A stretch of DNA of 64,000 bases from Solanum dulcamara (GCF_947179165.1 NC_077242.1:22663097-22727096), one strand, 5' to 3'; numbered from the stretch's first letter, positions 20,800-33,619 are shown. Numbers and translations are program-made. The notes: generated by a model not told the origin, from the sequence alone.

Positions 20800-22822
20800 A
20801 AACTAAAATCAAATAAATCATACTCGACAAATAACTTCATGATTTAAATAGCTACTAAACTAATGATACGTAAATGATATGTGACCAAACTTTAGACGAG
20901 CATAAGGCTTAAACGGATAGAAAGTAGAGACATATAATCTGGCCACCTAAACAAGAAACAAAATCAACTGGCCAACTAATATTCGTCTAAGTTAACTACT
21001 CACAGTAAAATCCAAAACAACTAGACAAAGAGAACAATTCTTCATCTTATTTCACAATGTTCAACATAAGAAAATTAAGGCAAGAAGTCCAATAATAAAG
21101 AAGCTGGCCGCAAGTTCGATGGATTAAATAATGGAAACAAGACAGATTGATCATGACAGAAGAAAAATTATTAAGCCAATTTGAATAGGAAATCGGAGTC
21201 TTTAACAAAAGCGAGCTTAAACAGCCACAAACTCAAGACAAATTACAATCTAAAAATTTAAACTTGAACTGCAACAATAACATAGTAAACTTAAGACATA
21301 CCATAATCTAGAATCTAAATAAGGTAAGAGCAGAATCATACTATAGCGAATGCAGGTGGAACTAAGCTCAAAACAACAAGAGAGAGTGAAGATTTAAATA
21401 CAAATCGAGTAACACTTCTTTATGATAGCAACAGAAACAACATACATAATTTATATTCAACTAAAATATAACAATAAGCTACTGATATGAAAATCACTGG
21501 GAGAAAGACTAAGACTTAATTCAATCTTCAGTCAAAACCCACAATATATTTACAAGCAACACAAGAATAAATGTAACTAGAACGAACCAAGAACAGAAAT
21601 GAGTTTACCTTTTTCAGAGCAGTAAACTGGGATTACGAGACTCGAAAGCTTCCTCACCACCACAAGCGACACTTTGACCCAAGAAACAGGCAATATACCT
21701 AAAGCTCGAGAAGAAATTAACCCTTTGTTTTCTTTTGATTTTTCGATTCTATTTCAGTGTTAAAAAAATTCTTTTGTTCGTATCTGATTGGAAATTCTCT
21801 ATCTCTCTCGTCTAATTTTCGTAACTTCAAATCTCCCAAAAAATGAGCAAAAGAACTTGAAATAAAATAAAAAATGTGAGGCTCAAACCTTGGTGGTTTG
21901 ATTTCTAAGAATATTATTCTCCAACCTTCAACTTCTCTATCCGCTTCCTTAATCATTGAGAGAAGAGGGCTATTTATAGGGAAAGATTGGGGCATTTTTG
22001 GGGAATATTCATTGAAAAAAGGGGGAGGAATTTTGAATTCCTTGGAGTGATAAGGGATGATGTCATTGAAGGTGACAATCCAATGGACCAAGCTTGCATC
22101 CAATGGTCTTTGAGATTTTCCTCCTTCCCAAAGCTGAACAGTGAATGAAGCTTTTGGAAATCCTGCAAGAGGGTAAAAGGAATGTGAGGGTGATGGGGTC
22201 AGCGCCATTTGACAGCTGGAACTGCTAGGTTATGGGCTGATGTCGCCAGGCAGAAGAAGAAGAACGAGAGAAAGAGGGGCCCGTGAGAGAGCTAGCGTTC
22301 TGGTCTTTGGGGAAAAGGAGTGCGCTTGTATGGGGAGTGTGATATGTAATATTTCAAGAAATAAGGTTTAGGATATAGCTATGTGAATTGCGAACTTGGC
22401 CAAATTGGAGGGCTGATTATATTACAAGTCTAGCCAATTGAATTTGAATATGGTCAAAATTGAATTAATTGGCGAGTTCAACCATAATTGAAATAAGATG
22501 AATACTCATCATTTAATTATCAACACATAAGTTAGTCATTTAAAGTAGAAAACTAACTATACACAATTATAAAATTAACTAATTTGAGAAGAATAAATAC
22601 ATATTTAAACTAAACACTATTTTGGTGGTCGTTTCTAAATACTTATATAAAAATTGAAAATTACATACAAATCTATATATAACATATGATTATAATTATT
22701 TCTAAAAATTACAATAACTATTTGAAAAAATATTTAATGCATTTTTAAATATTCTAAAGACGATTATTTCAGACTGTTCAAAATTGAAGAAACTCGATTA
22801 TTAATGCGAATTGTATAAGGTC
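20800..22822. other. LTR body of the nested Tat element (right part)
   Basis: Non-coding LTR sequence. Read on the minus strand it passes from U3 (22822 to about 21980) through the TATA box to a leader. A 163-codon frame at 22208-21717 spans the promoter and matches no family, so it is not called. Confidence 0.5.
21971..21978 (-). promoter_or_regulatory. LTR TATA box
   Basis: CCTATAAATAGCCC on the minus strand within the nested Tat LTR, about 860 bp from the LTR start, followed by an A-rich leader. Position and sequence fit the LTR promoter. Confidence 0.5.
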
Positions 22823-22870
22823 AAAATTGAGTGTCAGTAGTGGTTGTGATATGTAATTTTCTATTGGATT

Positions 22871-22995
22871 GGGTACTACGACGGTATATTTATATAGGGT
22901 ACCATGCCAGTATATTTATATTGGATGCCACACTGGTACAATTAGATCGGGTACCACGTTGGTATACTAACTATGATTGGGATTGGGTACCACAT
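22871..22995 (+). repeat. 26-bp tandem repeat of GGGTACCACG type
   Basis: GG(G/A)T(A/G)C(C/T)A units start at 22871, 22897, 22923 and 22949, exactly 26 bp apart, with a fifth at 22985. Each reads roughly gggtaccacgttggtata plus about 8 bases. It lies in the U3/R part of the gypsy LTR. Confidence 0.8.
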
Positions 22996-23685
22996 TGATA
23001 CATTAACAGTTTGTGTGTGGGTTCAATGAGAGAACTGAATTGGTTGTTATGTTGTGATTGATCATGCTTATTGTGTATAAATATTCGAATGTAAGGACTA
23101 GAGTCTGGTGTGTTGATATAATTGTTTATTATCTGCTTTACTAAGTTGTGGCTTCTTATTCATATTTTATTTAGTAGAAGTAGCAGTGTGATCCTATCAG
23201 TATACTACATTTTGTGTACTGATTCTAGACTTGTCTTTATTTTTGTTGAGTATAGAACATACTCAGGCGACTGTTGAAAGACCTAAGTTGTGTGACTTCC
23301 ACTACTTGAATTCAAGGGAGAGTTAGTTCTTCCAAACTGCCATGGATTCTTCTTTATTGCTTTGTCCATCTCTTCGGACTCAAACATTTCATAGACAACA
23401 ATTATTATTTCTTGTTTGGGATTGCATCCCCTCAATTCTAGACTTTGTTAGAATTTTAGTATAATGACTTTCAGGCTCTAGTAATTTTAATTCTGCAATA
23501 TTTTGATAGACTTGATTGAGTTTTATGGGAACTCAGACCTTTCATTTGTTTAGACTATTTTATTCATTTATTTGCATGATTAGTCCTTTAAATTAGTTAA
23601 GTGTTGGGTTATAGTAGGTTATTCCATTGGAGGGTTAGTGTGGTTGCCACTCACGGCAGATCAGGATTGTGACAAAGACTCATGT

Positions 23686-24343
23686 ATTTAGTTATTATAT
23701 GGTGAAAGTACCTTATTAGACATACATCTATACCATATATACTAATTCTACCTATACTTTCAGGTTTTAAATAATTACGTATCTTACTACTAATTAAGAA
23801 TTTTCTACTATATATTGAAGAAGGTACACCTAGATACACTTGCTATTTGATATACTAAAAATAGGGAGAGAGCGAGTGAGATGGGGACGGAGAAAAGTGA
23901 GATAGTTATGTATCTCATATACATGTGAATCACACTAGATATACACTAAATACATGTATCTATATATATCTAGTATGATTTGCATGTATATGGAATACCA
24001 AAAATATTGGAGAGTGGCGAGCTAGATGAGAGGGAGGTGAGCAAGATTTGTCTATGTGTCCCAAAAACATGCGAATCCAATTGGATACAGTTTATCTAGA
24101 ATAAATTACATCTAATTTTAACCTCATGTATCTTGAGATACATGTATCTGGACGTATCTGGACTCAAGAAAATCTAGTAAGATTCGTCATATTGAAAATT
24201 AGAGTATATATAAGTAATTAGCTCCTAAATTTCTATAAGTTTCCTTTATTATATTATTTATTATTTATTGTTAGAAGTGCGAGCAGAAATCTAGGATCGA
24301 CTTGTCTACTATTCATCAATAAAATTAAGTTGAGGGTAGTTTA
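23686..24343. other. AT-rich repeat-like spacer
   Basis: No gene. 'gagagagcgagtgagatggg' (about 23865) and 'gagagtggcgagctagatga' (about 24011) are related, and gtatct/agatac strings recur around 23900-24150. It looks like a dispersed non-coding repeat of unknown class. Confidence 0.4.
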
Positions 24344-24355
24344 GCCATTTCACAT
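24344..24355. repeat. L1 target site duplication, left copy
   Basis: GCCATTTCACAT, identical to 33608-33619. The last T may be shared with the poly(A) tail. Confidence 0.9.
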
Positions 24356-24361
24356 TTTTTT

Positions 24362-24827
24362 ATATGGGAACAGACCATACACGAGGCTCCCACCTCTCAT
24401 GCGCGGCCAGGAGTTGAGCCGCTCACCCCCAAGCTGTATTATATATAAAAATAGAAAGATACACTGAGGGGGGCATAAACCTAACCTCCAATCCTATGGT
24501 GGTTCATAAGCCGATATTCCTAATAAGGTCAATCAGCTCATCCCCGATACAAGCACACAAAAAAGGATCCTAGAAACTATGCACCTAAAGGAGAGGACTC
24601 CTCTCGATACAAAGAAACTAGAAAAACATAAATAAGGGAGACTCTCCTTTTACATAGTAAAGGAAAAATCTAAATATAAAAGGAGATAATCTTCATAAAA
24701 GCTATATATACAACAAAATTTTAGCGTAAACGAGAATCATCAAAGAACATGACTAAAATTATAACATGGGGAATCACAAACACTGCAATTGGGTGATCAA
24801 TCCAAGGATGCAAAACAAAGTAGTAGA
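24362..24827 (-). other. L1 3' UTR
   Basis: Sequence between the RNase H stop and the poly(A) tail. The final part ('atatgggaacagacc', 'acacgaggctcccacctctc', 'ggggg.cataaacct' on the plus strand) recurs at 49950-50074, marking the shared 3' end of this L1 family. Confidence 0.8.
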
Positions 24828-27800
24828 TCATGGAGGCTTCTTAATCCGTTTGGTCTTCCTCCGCCTAAAGCTAGGTAGGCCGATTCTATCTAGCATGTAG
24901 TATCCTCGAATACCACGAGGTAGCTGCTGGAGGGTAGTGTAGTGGCCTGGAATGGTAAGAGTGTGACTGTGCTTGGAGAGAGCATCCGCAGTGAAGTTTA
25001 CCTCCCTGTATACATGTCTGCAAGAAAAGAAGGCAAATAATTTGGTAATATCAACAAGGTTATGAGTTACCTGGTGAAGGCTCCACGGAGGTTTCATCTG
25101 GTGATTGATCCATTTAGTGAGCAACTCCGAGTCAACTTCTAGGATAACATGATGGAAGCCCTGTTGAATGCACCATCTAAGCCCATAAGTACCCGCCTCT
25201 AGTTCAGCTTGATTGTTGGTTCCCTCCCCTAGTGGTATGGCGTAAGCGAAGAGGAAATTACCCATGTGATCTCTTATAATGCCACCCCCCAATAGCCCTC
25301 GGATTACCCAACGCGCTACCGTCAGTATTTAGCTTAACGAAACCGAGTTGTGGCTTAATCCATGAGACTTGGGTAATCTTCATCTCATGACTACACTTAT
25401 CTATGTAGGAGATAGTGTGGATCCAGTTCGAAGGCCAATGGATATAGGGGTATGCGATTCTAAGAAGATTAGAGATGTCCTTGAAAACTGCAAATTTCAC
25501 TCTCGCCAAGCTAGAACTCTTCCCCCCGTATTTGCTCGCGCATCTATTCTTCCACAAATTCCAACATATAAATATTGGGGTGGAGTGAAGGATAAGTTTG
25601 TGAGCTTCTGTGCGGTACTTGTGAAGCCACCAGCTCATAATAAGGGGTTTGAGGGGCGTGACTTCATGTTTGATGCCTAGGGAATCTGAGAAGTAGCGCC
25701 AAATATTCCTAGCAAATTGGCCCGTGCTAAAAATGTGTTCTATGGTGTCCGGACCTGGGCTGTGGCAGCAACAACATGGAGTGGAAACATGGCCGAATGC
25801 AACGATCTTTTCCTCCGTGGGCAGCTTGCCTCTAAAAGCCCTCCACAGCAAAAAAGAGCATTTAAAGGGTATGTTTTTGTGCCAAGTGTAGTGGTCGGAG
25901 AGTGTCTTGGTCTTGTGTTTCCTCACAAGCTTCCATGCTGAAGAGTAGGTGAAGCTTCTATTGGTATTCAACTTCCAAATGGCCTGATCCGATTTGTTTT
26001 CTTGCGTCTGTAGTGTGGTAGAAGTTATGAGAGTAATGAGCTGCGCTGGAGCCAACTGATTTAGCATGTCGATGTTCCACTGCCCATCTATAAGAAAATC
26101 AGCCACCCTAGCATTGTTCGCTCTTCCCAGCTCGTATCTATAGTTTGCTAATGGTCTGACACCTAGCCAGTCGTCCCACCAGAAACAACACGAACCCGAG
26201 TGTAGCCTCCATTGAATGTGAGGTTCGGCAGTGTGTTTGTTGTGCATCATATGTTTCCACACACGCGACTGCCCAGAATGGAATTTTTTGGTGATGGGGT
26301 TGGCTCTCTGACAGTATTTGGCTCTAAGGAAATCACCCCATAGCGTCTGTTTAGCTCTAAATATCCACCACTGCTTGAACTGGAGAGATTTGCAGACATC
26401 TGTAGTTCTCTTCAACCCAATACCTCCTTCATCATAAGGATAGCACAGATTTTTCCATGAAGACCAATGGTAATTTTTCTTATTATCCTTCCACCCCCAG
26501 AAAAAATCAGCGGTAACTCTCTCAATCTGCTTAAGAGTAGTACTAGGAGGAGTAATGGCTGAAAGGAGGTGAATGGGGAGCGACTGAAGTACATATCTCA
26601 CAAGTGTAGCTCTACCGCCGTAGCTGAGGATTTTGGAATGCCACCCTCTAATTCTGTTGACAACCTTAGAAACCATGTCCTTGTAGTACATGACTCTCTG
26701 CCTGCCAATGTAGAGAGGGCATCCTAAGTAGGTGATGGGACTATGCTTTTGAGTGAAATCTGTAACCTGTTTCACCATATCCACATTGTCTTGGAGCGCA
26801 TTGGAATGCATCATGAAGTGGCTCTTATTCTTGTTTATAATTTGCCCCGATGTCTGCTCATATAGGGTCAAGGTCTTCATGATAATCTGAAGAGTTTCCC
26901 TCCTTCCGGAGATAAAGATGATAACGTCATCTGCAAAACTCAAATGATTAATCTGTGGGCCTCTTTTCGCCATATGGAAACCCTGGTAGAAGTGGTAGCT
27001 ATGAAGATTATTTAGCATTCGGGACAGCACCTCCGCTCCTAAAATGAATAAGGCGGGAGCAAGAGGGTCACCCTGTTTGAGCCCTCTGGTGGAGTGGAAA
27101 AAACCATGTCTAGACCCATTAACGAGAACGGAGTACCAGTTATTAGACATGATTCGTCAAATCATATCAATAAAGGTCTCACCGAAGCCCATTCTTCTTA
27201 GTACCAGACAAGTATAGGACCAGGAGACTCTATCATATGCTTTGTCCATGTCTAACTTGATAACCACATTCTCGCCAATAACAGGCTTTCGGATATCGTG
27301 GATAATCTCTTGTGCTAGCATGATATTTTCTGAGATGCTTCTTCCTTTTACAAACCCGGACTGATTAGGAGAAATAAGACCGGGGAGAATGGGAGAAAGC
27401 CTGAGGCAAATGAGTTTTGATATTATCTTATTAGTAAAGTTACTGAGACTAATGGGTCTATAGTCAGAGAGCGTGTTGGGGTGATCTACCTTTGGGAGCA
27501 AGACTAAACATGCATGAGAAAAAAACTTAGGCATAGCATGGCCACAGAAGAAAGAGTTAACCACTGCAAGTAGGTCCTCCGAAATAATTTCCCAGCAAGC
27601 TTGGAAAAATTTTCCATTCATGCCATCCGGACCGGCTGCAGAATTAGGGTTCATGGAGAAGACCACCTATTTTAACTCCTCAATGGTAGGCGTGGCTTGA
27701 AGGCTTTCATTCTGAGTAGCTGTGATCATTCTAGGAACGCAATTCAAGATGTTCTCCGAAATCGGAGACTCATCACCTGTGAATAGTTTTTGAAAATGAT

Positions 27801-28986
27801 CACAAGCTGCTCTAGCAATGTGTTCGTCGCCTTGAATCAAATCCCCCTCTTCATTAGTAACCTTGTGAATGAACAGTCGCCTTCTCCTGCCACGAATTAA
27901 AGCATGGAAATACTTGGTGTTAGCGTCTCCATCCTTGAACCAATGTAGTTGAGTTTTTTGTTTCAGAATGTTCTCTTCAATTTTAAGAAATCTGGTGTAT
28001 TCGGCGTTGAGAGCATGCAATTGCATCCTGTTCTCTTCATTATTGGATATTATCAGATTTTCTTCGGCACTTTTCACCAATTCTTCATATTCCTTAACCT
28101 TGGCAAAAATGTCGCCGAATTCCACTCTCGACCATTTGCTAAGAGTAGAGGATAGCCTTTTCATTTTTTGGTGGAATGACCACATTGGATTCCCCGTCAT
28201 AGGTATGTCCCAACAGGACTTTACAGTTTCAAGAAAAGTAGGGTTATCCACCCAACAATTCAAGAATTTAAAATATTTAATAAGGGAATCCTGTCTAGCA
28301 TTCATCTCTATTAGTAAAGGGTTATGGTCAGAGCCAGTCGAAGGGAGGTGAGTAACTGAAGTGTGTGGCATAACAGCTAACCAGTTATCGGACACCATAG
28401 CTCTATCGAGTCGCTTCCATATTCTTTTATGCATATCTCGTTGATTACACCAAGTGTAGTCTGAGCCATGATATCCCAAATCTGTTAGGCCACAAGCTTC
28501 GATAACGCTGATAAACTCAAAGCTTTTCTGCATGTTGTAAGGGATTCCACCTAGTTTCTCAGTAGTGGACGTGGTGACATTGAAGTCCCCAACTGTGCAC
28601 CAAGGAAGGTTAGTGGAAGCGTGATGCAAAAGCCTATCCCAAAGTGGCCGTCTAAGAGTATCTTTGCATTTTCCATAAACAAATGTCATGAGAAATGCAT
28701 TTGGATGCTCTTCATGTTTCATCTCACAAGTGATCTGTTGATCGTCAATATCAATAACTTTACAATCAACATCTTGAGTCCAGAAAATCCAAATCTTACC
28801 ATTAGGATTGCAAGCGGACCTATCCATACCAAGGTTGATTCTAAAGCTTTGTAGATGAGCATTGTTGGAAAAAGGTTCTAGGATGGAAATTATGGACGTT
28901 TGATGGATTTGTTTGAGGAACTTTAGTCTATCTATGACACCTTTGGTATTGATACCTCTAGCATTCCATACAATTGTGTTAATCAT
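24828..28986 (-). pseudogene. L1 ORF2: endonuclease, reverse transcriptase, zf-RVT, RNase H
   Basis: Starts at ATG 28986. Endonuclease (28986 to about 28300): VWNARGI, ILEPF, GDFNVT, GSDHNPLL. A linker carries FKDGDANTKYFHA. Reverse transcriptase: NPNSAAGPDGMNGKF, DYRPISLSNF, NQSGFVKGRSI, LDMDKAYDRVSW, GLKQGDPLAPALF and the catalytic LSFADDVIIF. A zf-RVT region follows (FKCSFLLWRAFRGKLPTEEK plus Cys pairs). The last domain is RNase H with LNTDGSALGNP, AELEAG, LEVDSELL and NFTADALSKH, the four acidic residues visible. Breaks: an in-frame TAG at 27667-27669, an in-frame TGA near 27163, and a frameshift in a G/C run near 25275-25292 that puts RNase H in another frame. The protein nicks target DNA and reverse-transcribes L1 RNA; this copy cannot make it whole. 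Confidence 0.9.
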
Positions 28987-31900
28987 TGATGGGTTCTGAG
29001 GTTATAGAGCCTAGTGTTTGGTCTACTAAACGAAGCATGCATAGTAGAAATTTTTGGATTATGGTGAATACCTCTAGGTGATAAGCCTTGTTCACTAGCT
29101 AGCTGGTTCATCTCATTATCTGTGACTTTGGTAGTGGTTTTGGATGGTGCAAGAGTTCTATTAGACTGTTCAGCAGTCTCTTCTTCATCCTCCAGTTCAA
29201 CCTCACCTTGAAACTCTTGGTCATATTCATCTTCTGAATGTATGACACCATACTCATCAAATTCATTTGCTAGGGTAGGAGTAGTATTTAGTGCGCAGGG
29301 AATGGTGGAGTCTTGTTGTGGATGCATAAAAGGAATAGACTCAATGTTTAGTGGAGTAATAGTGATGGGATCTTCACCTTTAAAATCGAGGATTCTGATA
29401 GGTGTATTTTGGTTAACTAAAACCAACTGCGAGCATGTATTAGCAACTACATCATTGGTGGCTGCAGCAGCTTGATGTTGTTTTAGTTCTTTCCTCTTTC
29501 TAGCTTCCTTTCTTTTATGAGTCCTAGAGTTGGATGTCTGTTTGGAATTACTACAGTTGATTTGAGCAGTTGGAGAAACAGTAGCTTCTCCTTGTGTTTT
29601 AAATACAAGGTTCGCAGCAGGAAGTTGAGTTAAAGAGGCATAAAAGGCCCGCATTTGTGGGTTTGGGTGTTGCACTTGTTGGGAGACAGGATCGAGGAAT
29701 TGAACATTTGAAGCATAGCTGAAACTGCAACCTTTTTCCTGGTCATTTTCAGCACTGTCATTGTGATCTACACCTAGACTTTGGTGCTGAAATGGTATTA
29801 GTTTAGGGACCACAACTTGCACACTTTTTCCTTTCAAACTAGGAGTTGAGCTAGCCCCCAATACATGCAAGTTGTCCTTTAATCCTACAGCTGGAACATG
29901 TCCCAAAACCTGCAGGTTTTGAGACTGAGTAGGGGCTACAGTGTTGCCCATTTCCTGAGTGGAAATAGGAGCAACTAGAGGTCTTGATCCCTGTTCCTGA
30001 GTGGCCATATTGTTCATCATATTCTCTTCAAAAATAGCATCTGATGTAACACCCAAAATCTGTAGATTTTCATGCAAACCTGCAACTAAACCACCACCCA
30101 AAACCTGCAGATTTTGACTCTGAAGATGAGCTGCATTTATGTTAAATTATTGATTGAAAATAGGGCCAGCTGCAGGTGTGCATTCTTGCACTTGAGTGTC
30201 CCTATGTTTTACTCTATATTCCTTCAGATTAGGGGCTGAAGTAGCACTCAAAACCTGCAATTTTTCATTCAAACCAGCAGCTAGAACATCTCCCACAACC
30301 TGCAGATCCCGAGGCTGAAAAGGGGCTGCATTGATGCCCATTTCAGGAGTGAAAATAGTAGCACATGCAGGTCTCAATCCCTGCACCTCAGTGGCCCTAT
30401 TTTGTACACTCTTTTCTTTCACTGTAGCATCTGCACCAACACTCAAACCAAGCATATTTTCCTTGGAACCAACAGCTGGACAAAGTGAAGAGCCTTCTCC
30501 CAAAAACTGCAGTTGGTGCACATGAATTGGAGCTGCAGTGTTACCTTGTTCCTGTGTGGAACTAGGGGCATCCACAAGCCTCATTTCAGTACCATCTGAG
30601 CCTTTAAGATTCTCAGGCAATTCCTTAGAGGCAAGGTCCAGTTTGTCAAGTTGCTGGGAAGAAAAATGCTGAATATTTGAAGTGGTAGCAGGAGCTCTAA
30701 AATCATTCCTAGGGTCAATCCTAAGGTTCTCATGCAAAACATGAGACAAAACCCCCCCTCTGGACACCCCATCCTGCAGGTTAGTTGGCTCCTCCTCAAT
30801 ACCATCCTCACCTCCATCAACTTCAGAATCAGACAATACAGTAAAAATATTATTCGGGGAGCCATGGGGGATTGGGAGCATTAAGTCAATACCTGGTTGA
30901 TGCTCGCGCTGTCCATTTTGAATTGGACCAGTCATAACAACAGAATTACAATCAAATTGGGGATTGGGAGCATTGAGTCAATACCTGGCGTCTTTGCTTG
31001 AATGGGTTTGTACACCTGTTGAGTATTGCCTTGTATCCTTTGGGTGTTCTGCACAGTTTGGGTCTTACCTTTGAAGTTTCTTCGCTTTTGGGTTTGCCAT
31101 TGGTCGTTTGCTACTTGATTCCTGTTTGGGTTGATTGAGTGCTCCTTCGCCCTGCGACTTCCTTCCTGAGTTGTGGTGGTGGTTTCTTCTAGAGGTACCT
31201 GTTGTCTGAAACTTAGAGTGTTAGCTAAAATAATAGGAGTAGAGATCATACCTGTGTTTTTTGGCGACGCATCTTTCTTTGGCTCTTCTTCCTTATCTTT
31301 GGCCTTGTTTCGTTCTGCATCTCTTCTGCTGACGTGGCAAGCCAGAGGAGTATGACCTTGGTGTTTGCAGTAGGTACAGTAAAGGGGAACATCTTCATAT
31401 TCGATGTCCTGCCATCTTCCTTCTCCATTTGGATCATCATTTTCGTCGAATCCAATCCATACACTTTGGATTCTAGGCTTGGTGATGTCCATTTGGATTT
31501 TTGCTTTTGCCACGCTCCCCCTCGTCTTTTGCATGAAGGCCATGTCCAAGTTCAACACTTGTCCCACGTCCGCGAGCAGAAGCGTAACAAATTCTTTATG
31601 GAAACAATGCCAAGGGAGTTCCGGGAGTATGACCCAAACAGGGAGAATGGGGGTTTCATAATTTGGATCGAAAGTAGGGGTCCAAACTTGAAATCTCATG
31701 AATACACCGTCTATGTACATTCTCTTACTGTCTAAAATAGTAGCTCTATCATGTTCATTGTCAAGATTAATATATATATGTCTAGAATTAAAATGGGTGA
31801 TCTTGACCTTGCCCCTAAGTTCAGTTTGAGTAATGAACTTTTTTCGTATTACCTCCATCTTTGGCATTGGGCTGTAAAACTTGCCTATGAGAGTATACTT

Positions 31901-33531
31901 ACATGATTCAGCCATCTTAATCATGTAGTCTTCTCTCTTAAACATGATAGCCGGACAACCTTGTTTTGTCACCCTTTTTGGGGGTGTTAGCTCAATTCTG
32001 GTTGTAGGCTCAGCTTGTTTGGCTCTTAGTCTTGTAGCCATGGATTGCTTTGCTATAGGGGGTGGAGGGTGGTTTGTGGTGGTGGGTTGGTTGGTAGGGG
32101 GCTTAGTATTAGGAGGTAGCACGGTGGGGGTTAAGGACACTACCGGATTTTTAAAGTTTTTCGAGTTGAATCTTTGGAAATTGGATGAGATGGGAGGGAA
32201 TTCTGAAACGGGAGGATGGTTGGTACGTTTGGGATTAGTGGAAGTGCTAAGATTGCTTGGGGTGGTGATACAATCAACCAAAACAGATTCGGGCACGAGA
32301 AGATGTTTTCGGCCCTATTTGTGCAAGTTGGAATTTTAGAATTTGAGTTCGGGGTGCCTAAAAATTGGGATTTTTGATTTTTTTCATTCGTAATGGTATG
32401 TGGGTCGTTTTGGGATTGCGAATTATTTTGGGCGTTCACCGGAATAGCGATTCCGGTGGGTTTTTCAATAGTTTCGACACTATTTTCGATGATGGCCTGA
32501 TCAACATGTTTCCTATTGTTAGGATCCTTAACAGTTTCCTTGTTTTGAATTCCTTGCGACTGATTCTTTTCATGACCACTTTGATTGACAACTAAGGGAG
32601 TTTGAGTTCTATCATTCCGATCATTTCTTTTGTCATTGGTCATAGCTATAATATTATTCCTAGCAGTAGAACCATAAGCCATTTGTTCGAGTGTATTCAC
32701 AGGTAGTTGACCATCAACATTATTGTTAACATAATGAAATTGTTCAGATTGAGAGAAATTAGTGGGCTGAGAGGACTTATCTTAAATTTCCGTTGACGAC
32801 TTACTGTTACATTCCTTCTCCGTACCTTGAATTTCTTGAATTTGTGCTGGAGCATGATGATAGTGATCACACGGTTGTATTCCATTCAATTGTTGCTGTA
32901 CTTGGTCCTGAAAGTTAATATTTTTCGAAAATTGACCTGCTGAACCTGCAACTTTGTGGCTCCTACTGTTCTCAGAGGTCCAAGGGATATTCGAATCCAA
33001 TGGAGGTGATTCGAAGTGGCGCTCTGAGCTTAGGGGAGGCGCATCAAACTGAGGAACATTCTGGTATAACTTTTGTTTAAAATGAGTCGCCTGAGCCCCT
33101 GCGCCGACACCACTTTCTTCACCGGCGATGATTTCTCTGGTGAAGATTGTTCCTACAGCTGCATCATGACCTTGTGAGCAACCCCCAGTAGGTCCGATGG
33201 TTCGAATCTCTCTAGAGCCGCTTCGAATATGAAGGCACGACGGCGGCGACTATGAGCGGCTTCTTTCAGTGGCTGCCATGTCTTGAATCTCGCCTGAAGT
33301 TGTTCGATTTTGGAGGCGCATTTCAGGTGACTCAGATGCTGTTCTTGCATAAATCGCCTGAAGATTTCTCCCAATTTGATTGGGAAAGTGTTGTGCATTT
33401 TGAATCAATCCAACCTCACTTGAAATTGCATTTTCAGTATCTTTTTGCAGATTCAAAGTGGTATTAGCTGGATTAGAGGATGAGGCTTGTTCTGGTGGTC
33501 TGGGAAGCTCCACCGGCGGCGGTAAGGCCAT
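28983..33531 (-). pseudogene. L1 ORF1 (DUF4283-like and CCHC zinc knuckle) with long repeat-bearing C-terminus
   Basis: Probable start ATG 33531 (MALPPPVELPRP). Frame segments: 33531-32140 (one frame, stops at about 33250 and 32782), 32296-30932 (second frame), 30935-28983 (third frame, one TAA at 30147-30149). The middle part holds the DUF4283-like nucleic-acid-binding region (about 31950-31400: KREDYMIKMAESCKYTLIGK, RHIYINLDNEHD, PILPVWVILPELPWH) and a CCHC knuckle, YCTYCKHQGHTPLAC. The shift between second and third frames coincides with a 92-bp duplication at about 30867-30990. The C-terminal part carries four copies of a 65-68-residue repeat (separate entry) and ends in an acidic stretch (EDEEETAEQ). 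ORF1 proteins bind the LINE RNA as a ribonucleoprotein. About 1500 codons is much longer than usual for a plant L1 ORF1. Confidence 0.85.
29800..30566 (-). repeat. Four 65-68-codon repeats in L1 ORF1
   Basis: Read on the minus strand, units start near 30566, 30362, 30164 and 29969 (204, 198 and 195 bp apart, all multiples of three). Each encodes roughly: TQEMGN.AAP, four to six residues, LQVLG, about six residues, AVGLKENLQVLGA, S.P.LKEKSVQ, then Q.Q..RP..A. The third unit holds the TAA at 30147. Period and frame are kept, so the repeat expanded as coding sequence. Confidence 0.85.
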
Positions 33532-33607
33532 TCCGGCAGACCTGATATTGTGAAGGTGTGTTGGATGAACAGTAGAGAGAGAGATTTAGGGTTCTTCGTT
33601 GTATATT

Positions 33608-33619
33608 GCCATTTCACAT
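33608..33619. repeat. L1 target site duplication, right copy
   Basis: GCCATTTCACAT, identical to 24344-24355. Confidence 0.9.

Larger units (their letters stand above)
24356..33607 (-). mobile_element. Full-length L1-type LINE with target duplication
   Basis: The element reads on the minus strand from 33607 to the poly(A) tail (T-run at 24355-24361). GCCATTTCACAT flanks it exactly (24344-24355 and 33608-33619), a 12-bp target duplication as expected for L1 insertion. Order: 76-bp 5' UTR; ORF1 (33531-28983) with a DUF4283-like domain and CCHC knuckle plus a long repeat-bearing tail; ORF2 (28986-24828) with endonuclease, reverse transcriptase, zf-RVT and RNase H; and a 3' UTR of about 460 bp. 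At 9252 bp it is long for a plant L1. Several stops and frameshifts make this copy defective. A 137-bp piece of the same 3' end is inserted at 49938-50074. Confidence 0.93.

Noticed and set aside
21717..22208. 163-codon minus-strand frame in the Tat LTR
   Set aside because: Spans the LTR TATA box and matches nothing known; likely chance or an LTR leader frame.
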